NCBI GenBank assembly: GCA_038228695.1
Contig: JBBRPA010000014.1
Span: forward strand, 5,257-69,256
Reading direction: 5' to 3'
Length of the DNA stretch: 64,000 nt
Source of the DNA: DASVRZ01 sp038228695
GTDB lineage: Bacteria; Verrucomicrobiota; Verrucomicrobiia; Chthoniobacterales; DASVRZ01
Shown: positions 52,437 to 61,847 of the stretch, piece after piece
Layout: each line of letters starts with the position of its first letter
Position numbering within the stretch: the first letter of the stretch is position 1
Made by a program: the position numbers and the translations under genes
The notes under the pieces: generated by a model
What the model was told of the DNA's origin: nothing
The model's input: only the letters and a program-made list of their open reading frames with translations
The model's database searches: none

Positions 52437-53708
52437 GTGACTCCGCTTCCACCCCGATTTTCTGAGGCGTGCCGGTTTTGGTTGCTTCTCGGGTGCATTA
52501 GTTTCGGTGGCCCGGCTGGGCAAATCGCCCTGATGCATCGCGCTTTGGTCGAAGAGCGGAAATGGATCAGCGAGGGGCAATTTCTCCACGCTCTGAACTT
52601 TTGCATGCTGCTGCCGGGACCGGAGGCGCAGCAACTAGCGATCTATCTTGGCTGGCTATTGCACCGGACTTGGGGCGGGATCGTCGCGGGGGTCCTATTT
52701 GTTCTGCCTTCGGCTTTGCTGCTCTGGGCGCTCAGCCTCGTTTACATGTTGCATGGCGAGACCCGCTGGCTCGCGGGTGTCTTCCTCGGATTGAAACCGG
52801 CGGTGGTCGCCATTATTTTCAGTGCAGCCTGGCGGCTCGGCAAGAAAACTCTGCGCACCTCGTGGTCGTGGGCGTTCGCCGGTTTTGCTTTGCTCGCACT
52901 GCAAATCCTCCATGCGCCTTTTCCTCTCCTGGTTCTCCTCGCGGGAGCGGCGGGTCTCGTCTGGCCACGGCATTTCCCGCCAGTTCATCCGCCAACCGCC
53001 GGGGAAACGATTGGGGCTGGCGCAGAGGTGCGCCAAAGTTGGGGGCGCGTGTTTCGGGTTCTAGCCACGGGGCTGATTCTTTGGTGGCTGCCCGTTTTCG
53101 CAGTGAGCTTTTGGCTGGGAAACCAGAGCACGCTGGTGCAAATGAGTTGGTTCTTCAGCAAAGCGGCCATGGTCACCTTTGGCGGGGCTTATGCGGTCCT
53201 GCCGTATGTCTCGCAACAGGCGGTGGAGACGTTCCATTGGCTTGCTCCCGGCCAGATGCTCGACGGGCTCGGTCTTGCCGAAACCACCCCAGGTCCGCTT
53301 ATCATGGTGCTGCAATTTGTCGGGTTCGTTGGCGCATGGCAGCATCCCGGCGCGCTGTCGCCGCTCTGGTCGGCCACGCTCGGGGCGGCGCTGACCACTT
53401 GGGTGACGTTCGTCCCGTGCTTCCTCTGGATTTTTCTCGGTGCGCCCTCCGTGGAAAGGCTGCGTGGGCAGGAGCGTTTCGCCGCCGCCCTTTCCGCGAT
53501 CACCTCGGCCGTGGTCGGCGTCATGGCCAGCCTAGCAGTCTGGTTCGCGTGGCACGTTGTCCTGCCAGATGGGAGCAATATCGACGCGTTGGCGGCCATC
53601 CTCGCTCTGGCTGCGTTCATTGCCCTCCAGAGGTTCCGCGTCAGCGTCCTGCTCGTCGTTCTCGCCGCCGCTGCGGCGGGACTGATCCGTGCGCTCGTCG
53701 CGGGTTAG
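52437..53708 (+). CDS. chrA: Chromate transporter ChrA
   Basis: The 423-residue protein is a long, bidomain CHR protein. Two chromate-transport halves (about 10-185 and about 215-415) each begin with a conserved patch, GCISFGGPAGQIALM and FFSKAAMVTFGGAYAVLPYVSQQ. MLLPGPEAQQLAIYLGW is the hallmark loop, and TTPGPLIMVLQFVGFVG is the second. The start is GTG at 52437. ChrA exports chromate using the proton-motive force. It overlaps the convergent pyk end by four bases. Confidence 0.92.
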   Translation: MTPLPPRFSEACRFWLLLGCISFGGPAGQIALMHRALVEERKWISEGQFLHALNFCMLLPGPEAQQLAIYLGWLLHRTWGGIVAGVLFVLPSALLLWALSLVYMLHGETRWLAGVFLGLKPAVVAIIFSAAWRLGKKTLRTSWSWAFAGFALLALQILHAPFPLLVLLAGAAGLVWPRHFPPVHPPTAGETIGAGAEVRQSWGRVFRVLATGLILWWLPVFAVSFWLGNQSTLVQMSWFFSKAAMVTFGGAYAVLPYVSQQAVETFHWLAPGQMLDGLGLAETTPGPLIMVLQFVGFVGAWQHPGALSPLWSATLGAALTTWVTFVPCFLWIFLGAPSVERLRGQERFAAALSAITSAVVGVMASLAVWFAWHVVLPDGSNIDALAAILALAAFIALQRFRVSVLLVVLAAAAAGLIRALVAG

Positions 53709-55153
53709 TTCATCGTCGCCGGAACGCGCTCGACTTTGATCAAGTTCGTCGTGCCCTTCCGGTTATAGGGCGTGCCAGCGGTGATCACGATCACGTCACC
53801 CTGGGCGGCGCCGTAAAGTTCCACGCTTTTGCTGATGGCCATGCTGACGAGTTGGTTTGTTCCGTGAATTTCTTCGGTCAGGACACTCTCGACTCCCCAA
53901 CAGAGGCATAATTTCCGCGCAATCGCTGGGTTCGAAACAATGGCTATGATCGGGATATTTGCCCGATGGCAGGCAACCCGGTGAGCAGTCAAACCTGAGA
54001 AAGTGGCCGTAACAATCACCTTGGCGGCCAGCGTCCGGGAGATCATCTGCGCGGCATGCCCCACGCAAGACTCCAGATCCGCAATAAGCTCCAGCGGGCT
54101 GAGCGGGGCAACCTCGCTCCGTTCCAGCGCGCCCTCCACGCGGAGCGCGATCTCCGACATCGTCGCGATCGACTCCGCAGGATATTGTCCCGCGGCGGAT
54201 TCCGCCGAGAGCATCAGCGCGTCAGTCCCATCGAGAATCGCGTTGGCCACGTCCGCCGCCTCGGCCCGGGTGGGTTTGTGGGAGGTGATCATTGATTCCA
54301 GCATTTGCGTAGCGGTGATCACCGGCGTGGAAATTTGGCGGCAGACATCGATGATAGTTTTTTGAGCAAGCGGCACGTCGGAAAAACTCACCTCCAAAGC
54401 GAGATCACCCCTTGCCACCATCACGCCGTCCGAGGCCCGGGCGATGGCTTTGATGTCGTCGAGTGAGCTTTTATTTTCGATCTTGGCGACGATGCCAATC
54501 TTGCTGCCCGCCGCTCGGAGATGTTGGCGCAATTGCAGAACGTCATCCGCCGTTTGCACAAACGACAGAGCTAGAAAATCGAACTGATTCGCAATGGCAA
54601 AATCCACATCAGCGAAATCCTTTTGCGTGAGCGCCGGGAGACTCACCCGCACCCCGGGGAGATTGATGCCCTTGTTATCCTTCAACAGTCCACCCCGCGT
54701 TACCGTCGCGGCGATCTGACCGTCCGGGGTGATTCCCAGCACTTGCAATTCCAAGTTCCCGTCATCCAGCAACACGAGATCCCCCGGTTTCACATCCGCC
54801 GCCATGCCTGTGTGCGACACCGGGATGGCGTCCGGCACATAATGGGTCGCCCCAGGCGCCAAGGTCACGGCGGAGTCCTTTTGCAATGTGATCGAACCGC
54901 CAGGAAAACGGCCCACCCGAATGCGCGGCCCGCGCAAATCTCCGAGAATGGCAACCGGCACCTTTAACTCCGCCGAAAGCCGCCGGACCCGCTCTAGCAC
55001 GGGCATTAACTGATCGTGTATCGCATGGGAGAAATTGATCCGAACCACGTCCATCCCCGCCAGCAACATCGCTCGAAGGGTCGTTTCATCGCTGCTGGCC
55101 GGTCCCAATGTAGCTACAATCTTGGTTTTTTTCTTCGGTCGCAATGCATTCAT
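53705..55153 (-). CDS. pyk: Pyruvate kinase
   Basis: Pyk makes pyruvate and ATP from phosphoenolpyruvate. The 482-residue protein begins KKKTKIVATLGPASSDETTLR, with VVRINFSHA, GDLRGPRIRVG, GVMVARGDLALEV (divalent-metal and substrate loop) and ITATQMLESMI all intact. The C-terminal domain (about 350-480) contains KVIVTATFSGLTAHRVACHR, the allosteric domain of the type that lacks a PEP-utiliser extension. Confidence 0.96.
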   Translation of the reverse strand: MNALRPKKKTKIVATLGPASSDETTLRAMLLAGMDVVRINFSHAIHDQLMPVLERVRRLSAELKVPVAILGDLRGPRIRVGRFPGGSITLQKDSAVTLAPGATHYVPDAIPVSHTGMAADVKPGDLVLLDDGNLELQVLGITPDGQIAATVTRGGLLKDNKGINLPGVRVSLPALTQKDFADVDFAIANQFDFLALSFVQTADDVLQLRQHLRAAGSKIGIVAKIENKSSLDDIKAIARASDGVMVARGDLALEVSFSDVPLAQKTIIDVCRQISTPVITATQMLESMITSHKPTRAEAADVANAILDGTDALMLSAESAAGQYPAESIATMSEIALRVEGALERSEVAPLSPLELIADLESCVGHAAQMISRTLAAKVIVTATFSGLTAHRVACHRANIPIIAIVSNPAIARKLCLCWGVESVLTEEIHGTNQLVSMAISKSVELYGAAQGDVIVITAGTPYNRKGTTNLIKVERVPATMN

Positions 55154-55316
55154 AAATCCTAGTTTCCCTCGTTGACGCCTCTTGCATAGACAAAATCTCG
55201 GATTAGAAAAGCTTCAATTCCCGAAACCTCCGAAACTGTTCCATACGCGGGTCCCAGCTTTTCCTTTCGGAAAAACCCTCGACAAAACTGCCTGCCTCGC
55301 CTGACTCTTTCCCAGG

Positions 55317-55553
55317 ATGTCTTCCGACCCAGCCTATCTCACTCTCGCCACAGCACTGGAAACCCGACTCGCTCTCATCGCCGACCGAGATTGGGTTACC
55401 CGGGATAGCGCTAGCCATCTCGCTGCGCTTCAGGAAATTTCCGAAAAAATCGAGACCCTCGCTGCCGAACTACCGCGTCCGGTTAACGGCGAGTTCGCCC
55501 ATTTCCTCGAACGCCGCAGCTACGACAAGGCACTAGCTTGGATTCGCGGTTAG
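55317..55553 (+). CDS. Small conserved-looking hypothetical protein
   Basis: This 78-residue protein starts with ATG behind cccagg, lies between divergent pyk and convergent sod, and has a helical, acidic sequence ending YDKALAWIRG. No named domain is recognised; similar short helical proteins occur in Verrucomicrobia, but I cannot confirm homology. Codon usage looks like the neighbours. The frame fits the gap and is not a shadow of another gene. Confidence 0.55.
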   Translation: MSSDPAYLTLATALETRLALIADRDWVTRDSASHLAALQEISEKIETLAAELPRPVNGEFAHFLERRSYDKALAWIRG

Positions 55554-55574
55554 ATTTTTCGCACCCGCACCGGA

Positions 55575-56315
55575 TCAGGCCACCGCTTTCGCGTGACGCG
55601 CGTTGACGAATTCCCAGTTCACGATCTTCGGAAACATCGCAATGTAATCAGCGCGTTTGTTGCGATATTTCAGATAGTAGGCGTGCTCCCAGACGTCGAG
55701 ACCGAGTAGAACGGTTTGCCCGTCGCTGAGCGGGCTGTTTTGGTTCGGAGTGGAGACGACCGCGAGTTTTTTGTCTTTTCCAACGACTAACCAAGCCCAA
55801 CCGCTGCCGAATTGTTTTGCGCCCGCGTCCCCGAATTTCTTCCAGAAATCATCCATGCTTCCAAAGGCTTTGCCAAGGTCTGCGATCAGGGCCTCGGAGG
55901 GTTTGCCTCCGTCTGTTTTCAACATCTGCCAGAAAAGGCTGTGGTTGTAATGACCGCCCCCGTGATTGCGAACCGCCTTTTGCACGGCTTCGGGCATCGT
56001 GGAAAGTCCGGTAAGCAGCTCCTCGATCGACATTTTGGCATACTCTTTTCCGTCGCCCGCGAGGCATTCGTTCAGCTTCGTGACGTAGGCAGTGTGGTGC
56101 TTGTCGTGGTGTAACTGCATGGTCTCGGCGTCGATGTAAGGCTCGAGCGCTTCGTAGCCGTAACCGAGCGGCGGAACGGTGAACGGACCTGCCGGAGCGG
56201 GAGCGGTCGGGGCCGTTTCGGCGGCAGCGCTGCGCTGGTTCGAAACGAGATTGAGGGCGGCTCCGGCGAGGAGCGTGGTGGCGAGAGCCTGGCGTCGATT
56301 CATCATGGGTGTCAT
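55575..56315 (-). CDS. Iron/manganese superoxide dismutase with Tat-type signal
   Basis: The enzyme dismutates superoxide. The protein begins MTPMMNRRQALATTLLAGAAL, with RRQA as a Tat signal and an alanine-rich linker before the mature domain. The SOD core has LHHDKHHTAYVTKLNECL, HYNHSLFWQML, GSGWAWLV and DVWEHAYYLKYRN with the three His and one Asp ligands. Metal preference (Fe or Mn) is not clear. Export by Tat implies it folds with its metal in the cytoplasm. Starts at 56306 or 56303 are also possible. Confidence 0.9.
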   Translation of the reverse strand: MTPMMNRRQALATTLLAGAALNLVSNQRSAAAETAPTAPAPAGPFTVPPLGYGYEALEPYIDAETMQLHHDKHHTAYVTKLNECLAGDGKEYAKMSIEELLTGLSTMPEAVQKAVRNHGGGHYNHSLFWQMLKTDGGKPSEALIADLGKAFGSMDDFWKKFGDAGAKQFGSGWAWLVVGKDKKLAVVSTPNQNSPLSDGQTVLLGLDVWEHAYYLKYRNKRADYIAMFPKIVNWEFVNARHAKAVA

Positions 56316-56410
56316 AGGTGGTTTGGTGGGGCGTTTATACTTACTAAAGTTAACGTATCCGACACCGCCCCCGGGCGTGACGCTCATTCTTTTTCTCCAT
56401 TTACGGAAAA

Positions 56411-57106
56411 TCACCCGGCGAGTCCGCCGATTTCCTCACGTAGGGCACCTGCGGCCGCTTTCCGCGAAGGCTCCAACTGCCGGGGCACGCCAAAGGTGAG
56501 GTATACTCGGAGGTGGCGGAGTCGAAGGAGATTCCAAAGGTGCGGAACGAGGGTCATGTCGCTGTGGTAGGCCATGGCCTGTCCGGGATTGGCGTCGTCC
56601 GATTCATAAGAAATGCGCAGCGGGGTGACCGGGCATCCGGCAAGAATCGCGGGTTCGAGCAGCGAAGAGTGAAAAGGCAGTACGCTGGTGCCATCCGAGC
56701 TGGTGCCCTCGGGGAAAATGACGGTGCAACCGGGCTGGAGGAGCGCCTCAACCAGCACGGAGTTAGCCCGGACGACGTCGGCGCGCTGCAGTCGGTCGAT
56801 AAAAACGGTGCCACCACGTTTGGCAAAAGCCCCAAAGACAGGCCAGGCAGCGACATCTTTTTTGGCCACAAAACGGCACGGCAACACGCTGGCCAAGGCC
56901 ACAATATCTAAATAGCCGAGGTGATTGGCCACGATCAATCCCCGATCCGGCAGCGGTCCGGTAACGGTGATCTTTAAATCAAGAGCCCGAGCGCATGCAC
57001 TCGCCGAATCGTGCAGCCATTCAATCGGGTCTGCGGTGGCAGATCGCAACCATGAGCGAACCAAGCCTGTGGCCAGTCGGAATCCCTTGGTAAGCCGTCC
57101 GGTCAT
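56411..57106 (-). CDS. olsA: 1-acyl-sn-glycerol-3-phosphate acyltransferase family (OlsA-like)
   Basis: The 231-residue PlsC-family protein has the NHLGYLD motif (HX4D, catalytic His) and FPEGTSSDGTSVLPFHSSL. It overlaps the upstream GNAT gene by four bases. In ornithine-lipid pathways an OlsB N-acyltransferase is followed by an OlsA O-acyltransferase in this very order, which is the basis for the name; a glycerolipid acyltransferase is the alternative. Confidence 0.72.
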   Translation of the reverse strand: MTGRLTKGFRLATGLVRSWLRSATADPIEWLHDSASACARALDLKITVTGPLPDRGLIVANHLGYLDIVALASVLPCRFVAKKDVAAWPVFGAFAKRGGTVFIDRLQRADVVRANSVLVEALLQPGCTVIFPEGTSSDGTSVLPFHSSLLEPAILAGCPVTPLRISYESDDANPGQAMAYHSDMTLVPHLWNLLRLRHLRVYLTFGVPRQLEPSRKAAAGALREEIGGLAG

Positions 57107-57849
57107 GCCAGAAAATGGGTCTGCACGCGCGATTGCGCATTTTCCAGATCCATCAGGGTCAAAAAATCGATCGTGCGGAATTCGCGATCAATCGCCGGAG
57201 CTCCGCAGACGAGCGCCCCGGCCTGAAGGTAGGCCCGAAGAAGTCGAGGGAGGGGTTCGGAGACGGGATTGCGTGCGGAATCGATAGCGAAGGCGGGAAG
57301 TGGTTCGGTGCGAAAACGCGGCTCGACGAGGTGGCGATCGCGCAAATGGACCCATGCGCCCAGACCCACCGCTTCATCTTGCGTGCTGAGCGAACTGCAA
57401 CCGATGAGATAACGTGCTTGGTTTTGCCGTGCGTAGAGAGCGATGCCGCGCCAGAGCAGGTTCAACACGGAGAGTGACCGGTGTTCTCGTGCGACGCATG
57501 CCCGTCCCAACTCCACGAGGCTGGAGCGGATTGGCTCATACGGCGAAAAATTAAACTCCGCCGCACTGTAGTAACCAAGACCAGTAGCTGCCGTCTTACC
57601 CGTTTGCAAACGATAGGTGCCGACGACCGCCTCGGTGGCCGATTCGCAGACAAGCAAATGGTCGCAAACCGCATCGAACGCGTCTTGGTCTAGCCCGGTC
57701 AGATACGCGTTGTCGAGTCCTTCGTGAAGCTCGAGGTTGAAGACGGCAAAACGAAGGCGCTGGGCCAGTTGCAGATCATTTGGACTTTCGGCAAGGCGGA
57801 CGGTGTAGCGCTGCGAGGCGCACAACACGGAAGTCGGGAGCGTGGACAT
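57103..57849 (-). CDS. olsB: GNAT N-acyltransferase (OlsB-like, hemolysin-related)
   Basis: The 248-residue protein has a GNAT fold of the Acetyltransf_5 type (RLRFAVFNLELHEGLD, LLVCESATEAVVGTYRLQTGK, LVELGRACVAREHRSLSVLNLLWRGIALYA). ATG at 57849 is preferred; the frame is open to 57951. Relatives N-acylate ornithine with a 3-hydroxyacyl-ACP. It is coupled to the acyltransferase downstream (ATGA), which completes ornithine lipid. Ornithine specificity is inferred from the pairing. Confidence 0.7.
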   Translation of the reverse strand: MSTLPTSVLCASQRYTVRLAESPNDLQLAQRLRFAVFNLELHEGLDNAYLTGLDQDAFDAVCDHLLVCESATEAVVGTYRLQTGKTAATGLGYYSAAEFNFSPYEPIRSSLVELGRACVAREHRSLSVLNLLWRGIALYARQNQARYLIGCSSLSTQDEAVGLGAWVHLRDRHLVEPRFRTEPLPAFAIDSARNPVSEPLPRLLRAYLQAGALVCGAPAIDREFRTIDFLTLMDLENAQSRVQTHFLA

Positions 57850-58004
57850 GACGTAGTGAGATTTGGGGTTCTTACCGTATTCCCCTGGATCGTCTAGGAG
57901 TGAACTAAAAGTAACCCGGGGAATTGATCTATTAGAGAGCGATTGCGACAAATCGACGACAGATTGGTGACAATTCGGTGAATTTTACCGTGACCGGCCG
58001 GTTC

Positions 58005-58895
58005 CTAATCCGTTTTTCGCAGGGCTCGGAATGCGGCGGGATCGACCCGCTTCTGGACCGTTTTCTCTGTCACTCCGCTTGCTTCGCAGGTCAAAATTTT
58101 GGCGTAACCCTTGAAAATACGGGGACGCCCAATCGTTTTCTCCTGTGGCCGACTCGCTGGTGTTTTGCCCATCGCAAACCACGAGTAGGGGACGGTCCCA
58201 AGGTCGATCTCTAACTCGCGCGCAAATGCAGAAAAATCCGGGTCATGATGGACCCATCCGGGCGGCTTGGTAAAGTGATGGCACCAGTGCTGCGCGTTCT
58301 CCGATGTTAGCAATCCGCAGGCTCCATCATGCGGACAAGGCGCGAGCAGGGAAAAATCCTCCCGCAATTCCTCGCGCAACCCGATCAAGCGCCGACTCGT
58401 CGCGTGCGTTCCGGATTCCACCCAGACGATGGTATTCGCATGGGTCGCTAACAGGTCGCGCAAATCAGCCGTGGTGGGCAATTCGTTGAGCACGTGACTG
58501 AGCAAATACACGGCGTCAGGTGGCACTGTCGGATTCCACGAATGAATCGTAACGGCCGGAAAATCGGCGCGCAACCGGTCCGTCGCGAACCGCAACGCCA
58601 GATACGAGCGATCGTGCAATGTGACATCAGTAATCCCGGGAAACCGCTCCAGAAAACGCCGCACGGCTACTCCCGTACCGCAGCCCCAATCCACCACGTG
58701 TCCGGCCGCGGAGAAACCTCGTGAGGTTAGTTCCGTTAGTGCCGCGTCCCACTTCCACCCGATGCGCTCAGCAAAAAATCGGTCATACAATCCGAGATGA
58801 GTCGGCGTTGCCCAATAATCGGCGAGGCCGTTTTCCGCTCCGAGAAAACCGAGACGCATAGCGCGGAGAATCTCCCAATCGCAAACGGCTAACAT
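58005..58895 (-). CDS. Rsm22-family rRNA methyltransferase-like protein
   Basis: The 296-residue protein has a SAM-binding domain (HVVDWGCGTGVAVRRFLE). A cysteine-containing C-terminal region, CPHDGACGLLTSENAQHWCHHFTKPP, is the hallmark of the Rsm22/mS35-type family and may bind an Fe-S cluster. Family members act in small ribosomal subunit assembly; catalytic activity is not established. Its start overlaps the end of the upstream methyltransferase gene by seven bases. Confidence 0.82.
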   Translation of the reverse strand: MLAVCDWEILRAMRLGFLGAENGLADYWATPTHLGLYDRFFAERIGWKWDAALTELTSRGFSAAGHVVDWGCGTGVAVRRFLERFPGITDVTLHDRSYLALRFATDRLRADFPAVTIHSWNPTVPPDAVYLLSHVLNELPTTADLRDLLATHANTIVWVESGTHATSRRLIGLREELREDFSLLAPCPHDGACGLLTSENAQHWCHHFTKPPGWVHHDPDFSAFARELEIDLGTVPYSWFAMGKTPASRPQEKTIGRPRIFKGYAKILTCEASGVTEKTVQKRVDPAAFRALRKTD

Positions 58896-60046
58896 GGTAG
58901 CAGAGTCTCCAGATAAAATCCTGGGAGGCCGAAGAGCGATTTCAGGCCCGCAATTTTTTCGGCGGCGACAGAAGATTTCTTCCCGTGCCGAGTGGCGATG
59001 AGCAGAAGGTTTTTGTCTGTGTGCTCAGCAGAAATAAACTCCACCACGCGCACATGATAGCCCTCGCGCTCGAGAACGAGCGTGCGCAACGTATCCGTGA
59101 GTAACTCCGCTTGCCGCTGGCGAAACAAACCATGGTCAAGCATTCCGGCCATGACATCGCTGCCTTGCATGGATTCCCGCAGTTCGTGTTGGCAGCACGG
59201 TGCGCAAACGATCATGCGCGCACCGTGCCGCACACCGAGCGCAAGCGCATCGTCGGTGGCCGTATCGCAGGCGTGAAGCGCTACTAACAAATCGAGCCGA
59301 TCCATCTGGGTCCCTCCGATCTGGCCAGTCTCAAATCGCAGAGCGCTCCGTCCGTGTCGTGTGGCGATGGCGTTTCCGGCCTCGACCAGACCGGGGCGTT
59401 GCTCCACGCCGCGAACTTGCACCGCGACCTTCGCTCCGTCCGTGAACCACGCTTCCAAAGCAAATGTTAGGTAGCCTTTGCCGCAGCCCATATCGACCAC
59501 CTCCAACGCCCGATCGCACTCCCAACTAACATCGGCCCACGCATGACTGATCAATTCAACAAAGCGTCCCACCTGCCGCCATTTGGCCGAGCCGGACGGG
59601 AGAATCTTGCCGCTCGCGTCGGCCAGACCGAGGTCGTGCAGCCAAGGGAGCCTGACCGGATCCAGCAGCAGGTTTTTGCGGCGGTCGTGACTCAAGAGTG
59701 GGGCGGCGGCTGTCGGATTTTTACGGCGGGAGATACGCGCTTCCCCGCGGCGACTGTGGCGCAAGCTAACCATTGCCTCTAGGGTCTCAAGATGAGCGTC
59801 GAGAAAGGAGTCTCCTAGCGATTGCGTCAAGAGAGCGAGGGAAGCGACTGGGCTCAGATTTTCCACCTCGTCGCGGGTCGGATATCGGTGGGTGACTTGC
59901 ACAGAATACGCGCCGCGAATTTCCGCTGGTCGAAGGATGATTTGCCGCCGGGCCTCGCCGGTCGCCGGACGGGCCAGGGTGAGACGAAGGAAAGTCCCGG
60001 AACGCAGGGCGCTCTCGGATTCGCGAAGGAAAATTTCCGTGCTCAT
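58889..60046 (-). CDS. SAM-dependent methyltransferase (Methyltransf_32-like)
   Basis: The 385-residue protein has an N-terminal region of unknown role and a C-terminal methyltransferase domain (about 175-350): DMGCGKGYLTFALEAW, VALHACDTATDDAL, VCAPCCQHELRESMQ. Cys-Cys-His in the last motif is typical of the Methyltransf_32 family, which is poorly characterised and may modify RNA. ATG at 60046 overlaps the terC stop (ATGA). The seven-base overlap with the next methyltransferase makes a tight unit. Confidence 0.8.
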   Translation of the reverse strand: MSTEIFLRESESALRSGTFLRLTLARPATGEARRQIILRPAEIRGAYSVQVTHRYPTRDEVENLSPVASLALLTQSLGDSFLDAHLETLEAMVSLRHSRRGEARISRRKNPTAAAPLLSHDRRKNLLLDPVRLPWLHDLGLADASGKILPSGSAKWRQVGRFVELISHAWADVSWECDRALEVVDMGCGKGYLTFALEAWFTDGAKVAVQVRGVEQRPGLVEAGNAIATRHGRSALRFETGQIGGTQMDRLDLLVALHACDTATDDALALGVRHGARMIVCAPCCQHELRESMQGSDVMAGMLDHGLFRQRQAELLTDTLRTLVLEREGYHVRVVEFISAEHTDKNLLLIATRHGKKSSVAAEKIAGLKSLFGLPGFYLETLLPC

Positions 60047-60834
60047 TTGATCTGCGGGAAGATTTTCCAAAAAATGAATGTGAACGGTCGGAAGACGCTT
60101 TCGACTGCTACAACAAACCAACGCATTGGGTGTGAGAGCATTCCTAACATCGGGTGAAGGATCGTGGTTATTCCTGGAAATTGTTGATAGCTAATCGCCA
60201 CAGCGAGGATAACGCAAATTCCAAGAAATTTCCCGCCCGAACCCAGATGCAGGCCGCTGAGCATTTCAAAGATGAGGAGGAATCCGACGTAGCCGACGAG
60301 GACGAAAGCGGTCGGCCCGAGAATGGGAAACCGGGCAATCAATCCGATCGCGTATCCCGCTAGCAATCGCAGTGCGAGAATGCCGATAAAAACCCCGGTG
60401 ACGATGACCCAGAGTTTGTTGCTCAAAGCGACGGCGGCAATGACGTTGTCGATGCTCAGGCTCAGGTCCATCAATTCAATCGACATGACGGTGACTAACA
60501 GGCCGCGCGGTTTGATTTTTTTGCCGGCACCCTCCGCTTCCTCTCTCGAGGTGAGGTGCGAACACATTAGATAAACCAAATAACCCGCACCGAAATATTT
60601 TACCCAAAGATTAGTTTGAATCCAAGAGACCATGGCCAGAGAAACGCCACGAAAGACGTAGGCGCCAATGATGCCCAGCCGAAGCGCGAGTTTCTGCTGG
60701 TCCTTGGGCAAATGCGAGGCCATCGCGGCAATCGCCAGGGCATTGTCCACCGAGAGCAATCCTTCGATCAAAATGAGCGAAAGAATCACCGGCACCGCCT
60801 CCAATATTTCGGGACCCGAGGGCATAAGACCCAT
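60043..60834 (-). CDS. TerC-family integral membrane protein
   Basis: This protein of about 263 residues has seven to eight helices and the TerC signatures LSVDNALAIAAMASHLP and MDLSLSIDNVIAAVALS (conserved Asp-Asn in each half). TerC relatives are associated with tellurite resistance or Mn2+ efflux. ATG at 60834 is preferred over a GTG at 60846. It leads a unit with the two methyltransferase genes. Confidence 0.88.
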   Translation of the reverse strand: MGLMPSGPEILEAVPVILSLILIEGLLSVDNALAIAAMASHLPKDQQKLALRLGIIGAYVFRGVSLAMVSWIQTNLWVKYFGAGYLVYLMCSHLTSREEAEGAGKKIKPRGLLVTVMSIELMDLSLSIDNVIAAVALSNKLWVIVTGVFIGILALRLLAGYAIGLIARFPILGPTAFVLVGYVGFLLIFEMLSGLHLGSGGKFLGICVILAVAISYQQFPGITTILHPMLGMLSHPMRWFVVAVESVFRPFTFIFWKIFPQIK

Positions 60835-60867
60835 CTGGTAACGCACTCGGCGTGCTTGGACTAGTTT

Positions 60868-61788
60868 TTATTTCTTCTCTCGCGGATCGAGGGCGTCGCG
60901 CAGGCCGTCGCCAAGAAAGTTCAGCGCGAGCAAGGTGAGGGACATCGCGACCGCCGGAAAAACGAGCAGCCACCAGTTGGATTTAACCGGGTTAATGGTT
61001 TGGGCGCCTTCTGCAAGCAACGTGCCCCAACTGGCTTGCGGCGGCTGCACGCCAAGTCCGAGAAAGGAGAGAAACGACTCGTCGAGAATGACCGCCGGAA
61101 TGGTGAGCGTGACGTAGATTAGGATGACTCCGAGCAGGTTAGGAAAAATGTGCCGGAGAACAATGCGGACATTGGTCTGTCCAATAGCGCGAGCGGCCAG
61201 CACAAATTGCTGCGATTTGAGCGACAGAACCTGACCACGAACGATGCGGGCCATGGTGAGCCATTCGATCGCGCCGAGGGAGAGGATGAGGATGGCGATT
61301 TTCGAGTAGCCGATGAAATTCTCCAGATGCCAGCCGATGAGCAGTTTTTTGAAATGACTGTCGAAGCTACTGATCGCGATCAGGATGAAAACCAGTCGCG
61401 GAATAGCGTAAAGGATATCGACGATCCGCATCATCACAGCATCGGTTTTGCCGCCTCGATAGCCCGAAATCAATCCGTAGGTGGTCCCGATAAAAAACGA
61501 CACCGCCGCTCCGCAAAATCCGACGATCAGCGAGATCCGAGCGCCTTCCAGAGTGTGGTAGAGCACATCGCGTCCATTTAAATCGGTGCCGAAGGGATGA
61601 GTCCACGAGGGCGGGGAAAATTGGGCGGCGCTGGTGCCCTGATATTTCTCCGGGAAAACGAATGCGCCGAGAATGGCCGCCACGATCACGAGCGCCAGCA
61701 CGAGAGCAGAGGCGACTACCTTAGGATCGCGCCGCAACCGCGCCCAAGCCCCGGGGGCAGGGAGACGAGCGTTCGCGGAGTTCATCAA
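60868..61788 (-). CDS. Peptide/nickel ABC transporter permease (OppC/DppC type)
   Basis: The 306-residue inner-membrane protein has the OppC N-terminal segment and start of domain (THPFGTDLNGRDVLYHTLEGARISL) and the EAA-loop region ARIVRGQVLSLKSQQFVLAARAIGQTNVRIVLRHIFPNLL. Its family works with OppB, OppD/F and OppA, yet no such partner lies on either side. Upstream is a graveyard of restriction-type fragments, so the operon may have been cut there. Confidence 0.9.
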   Translation of the reverse strand: MMNSANARLPAPGAWARLRRDPKVVASALVLALVIVAAILGAFVFPEKYQGTSAAQFSPPSWTHPFGTDLNGRDVLYHTLEGARISLIVGFCGAAVSFFIGTTYGLISGYRGGKTDAVMMRIVDILYAIPRLVFILIAISSFDSHFKKLLIGWHLENFIGYSKIAILILSLGAIEWLTMARIVRGQVLSLKSQQFVLAARAIGQTNVRIVLRHIFPNLLGVILIYVTLTIPAVILDESFLSFLGLGVQPPQASWGTLLAEGAQTINPVKSNWWLLVFPAVAMSLTLLALNFLGDGLRDALDPREKK

Positions 61789-61832
61789 AAAATTCGGGAA
61801 AGGCGACCATTAACAGGCCAGGCCACTACCAT

Positions 61833-61847
61833 GCCCGAGCCTCGGGC
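61833..61847. repeat. Short GC-rich palindrome
   Basis: gcccgag and ctcgggc surround a single base (61833-61847), in the gap between the oppC-type gene and the restriction-type fragments. There is no following T-run in either direction, so it is not a simple terminator. No gene was seen in 61789-61919. Confidence 0.45.
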
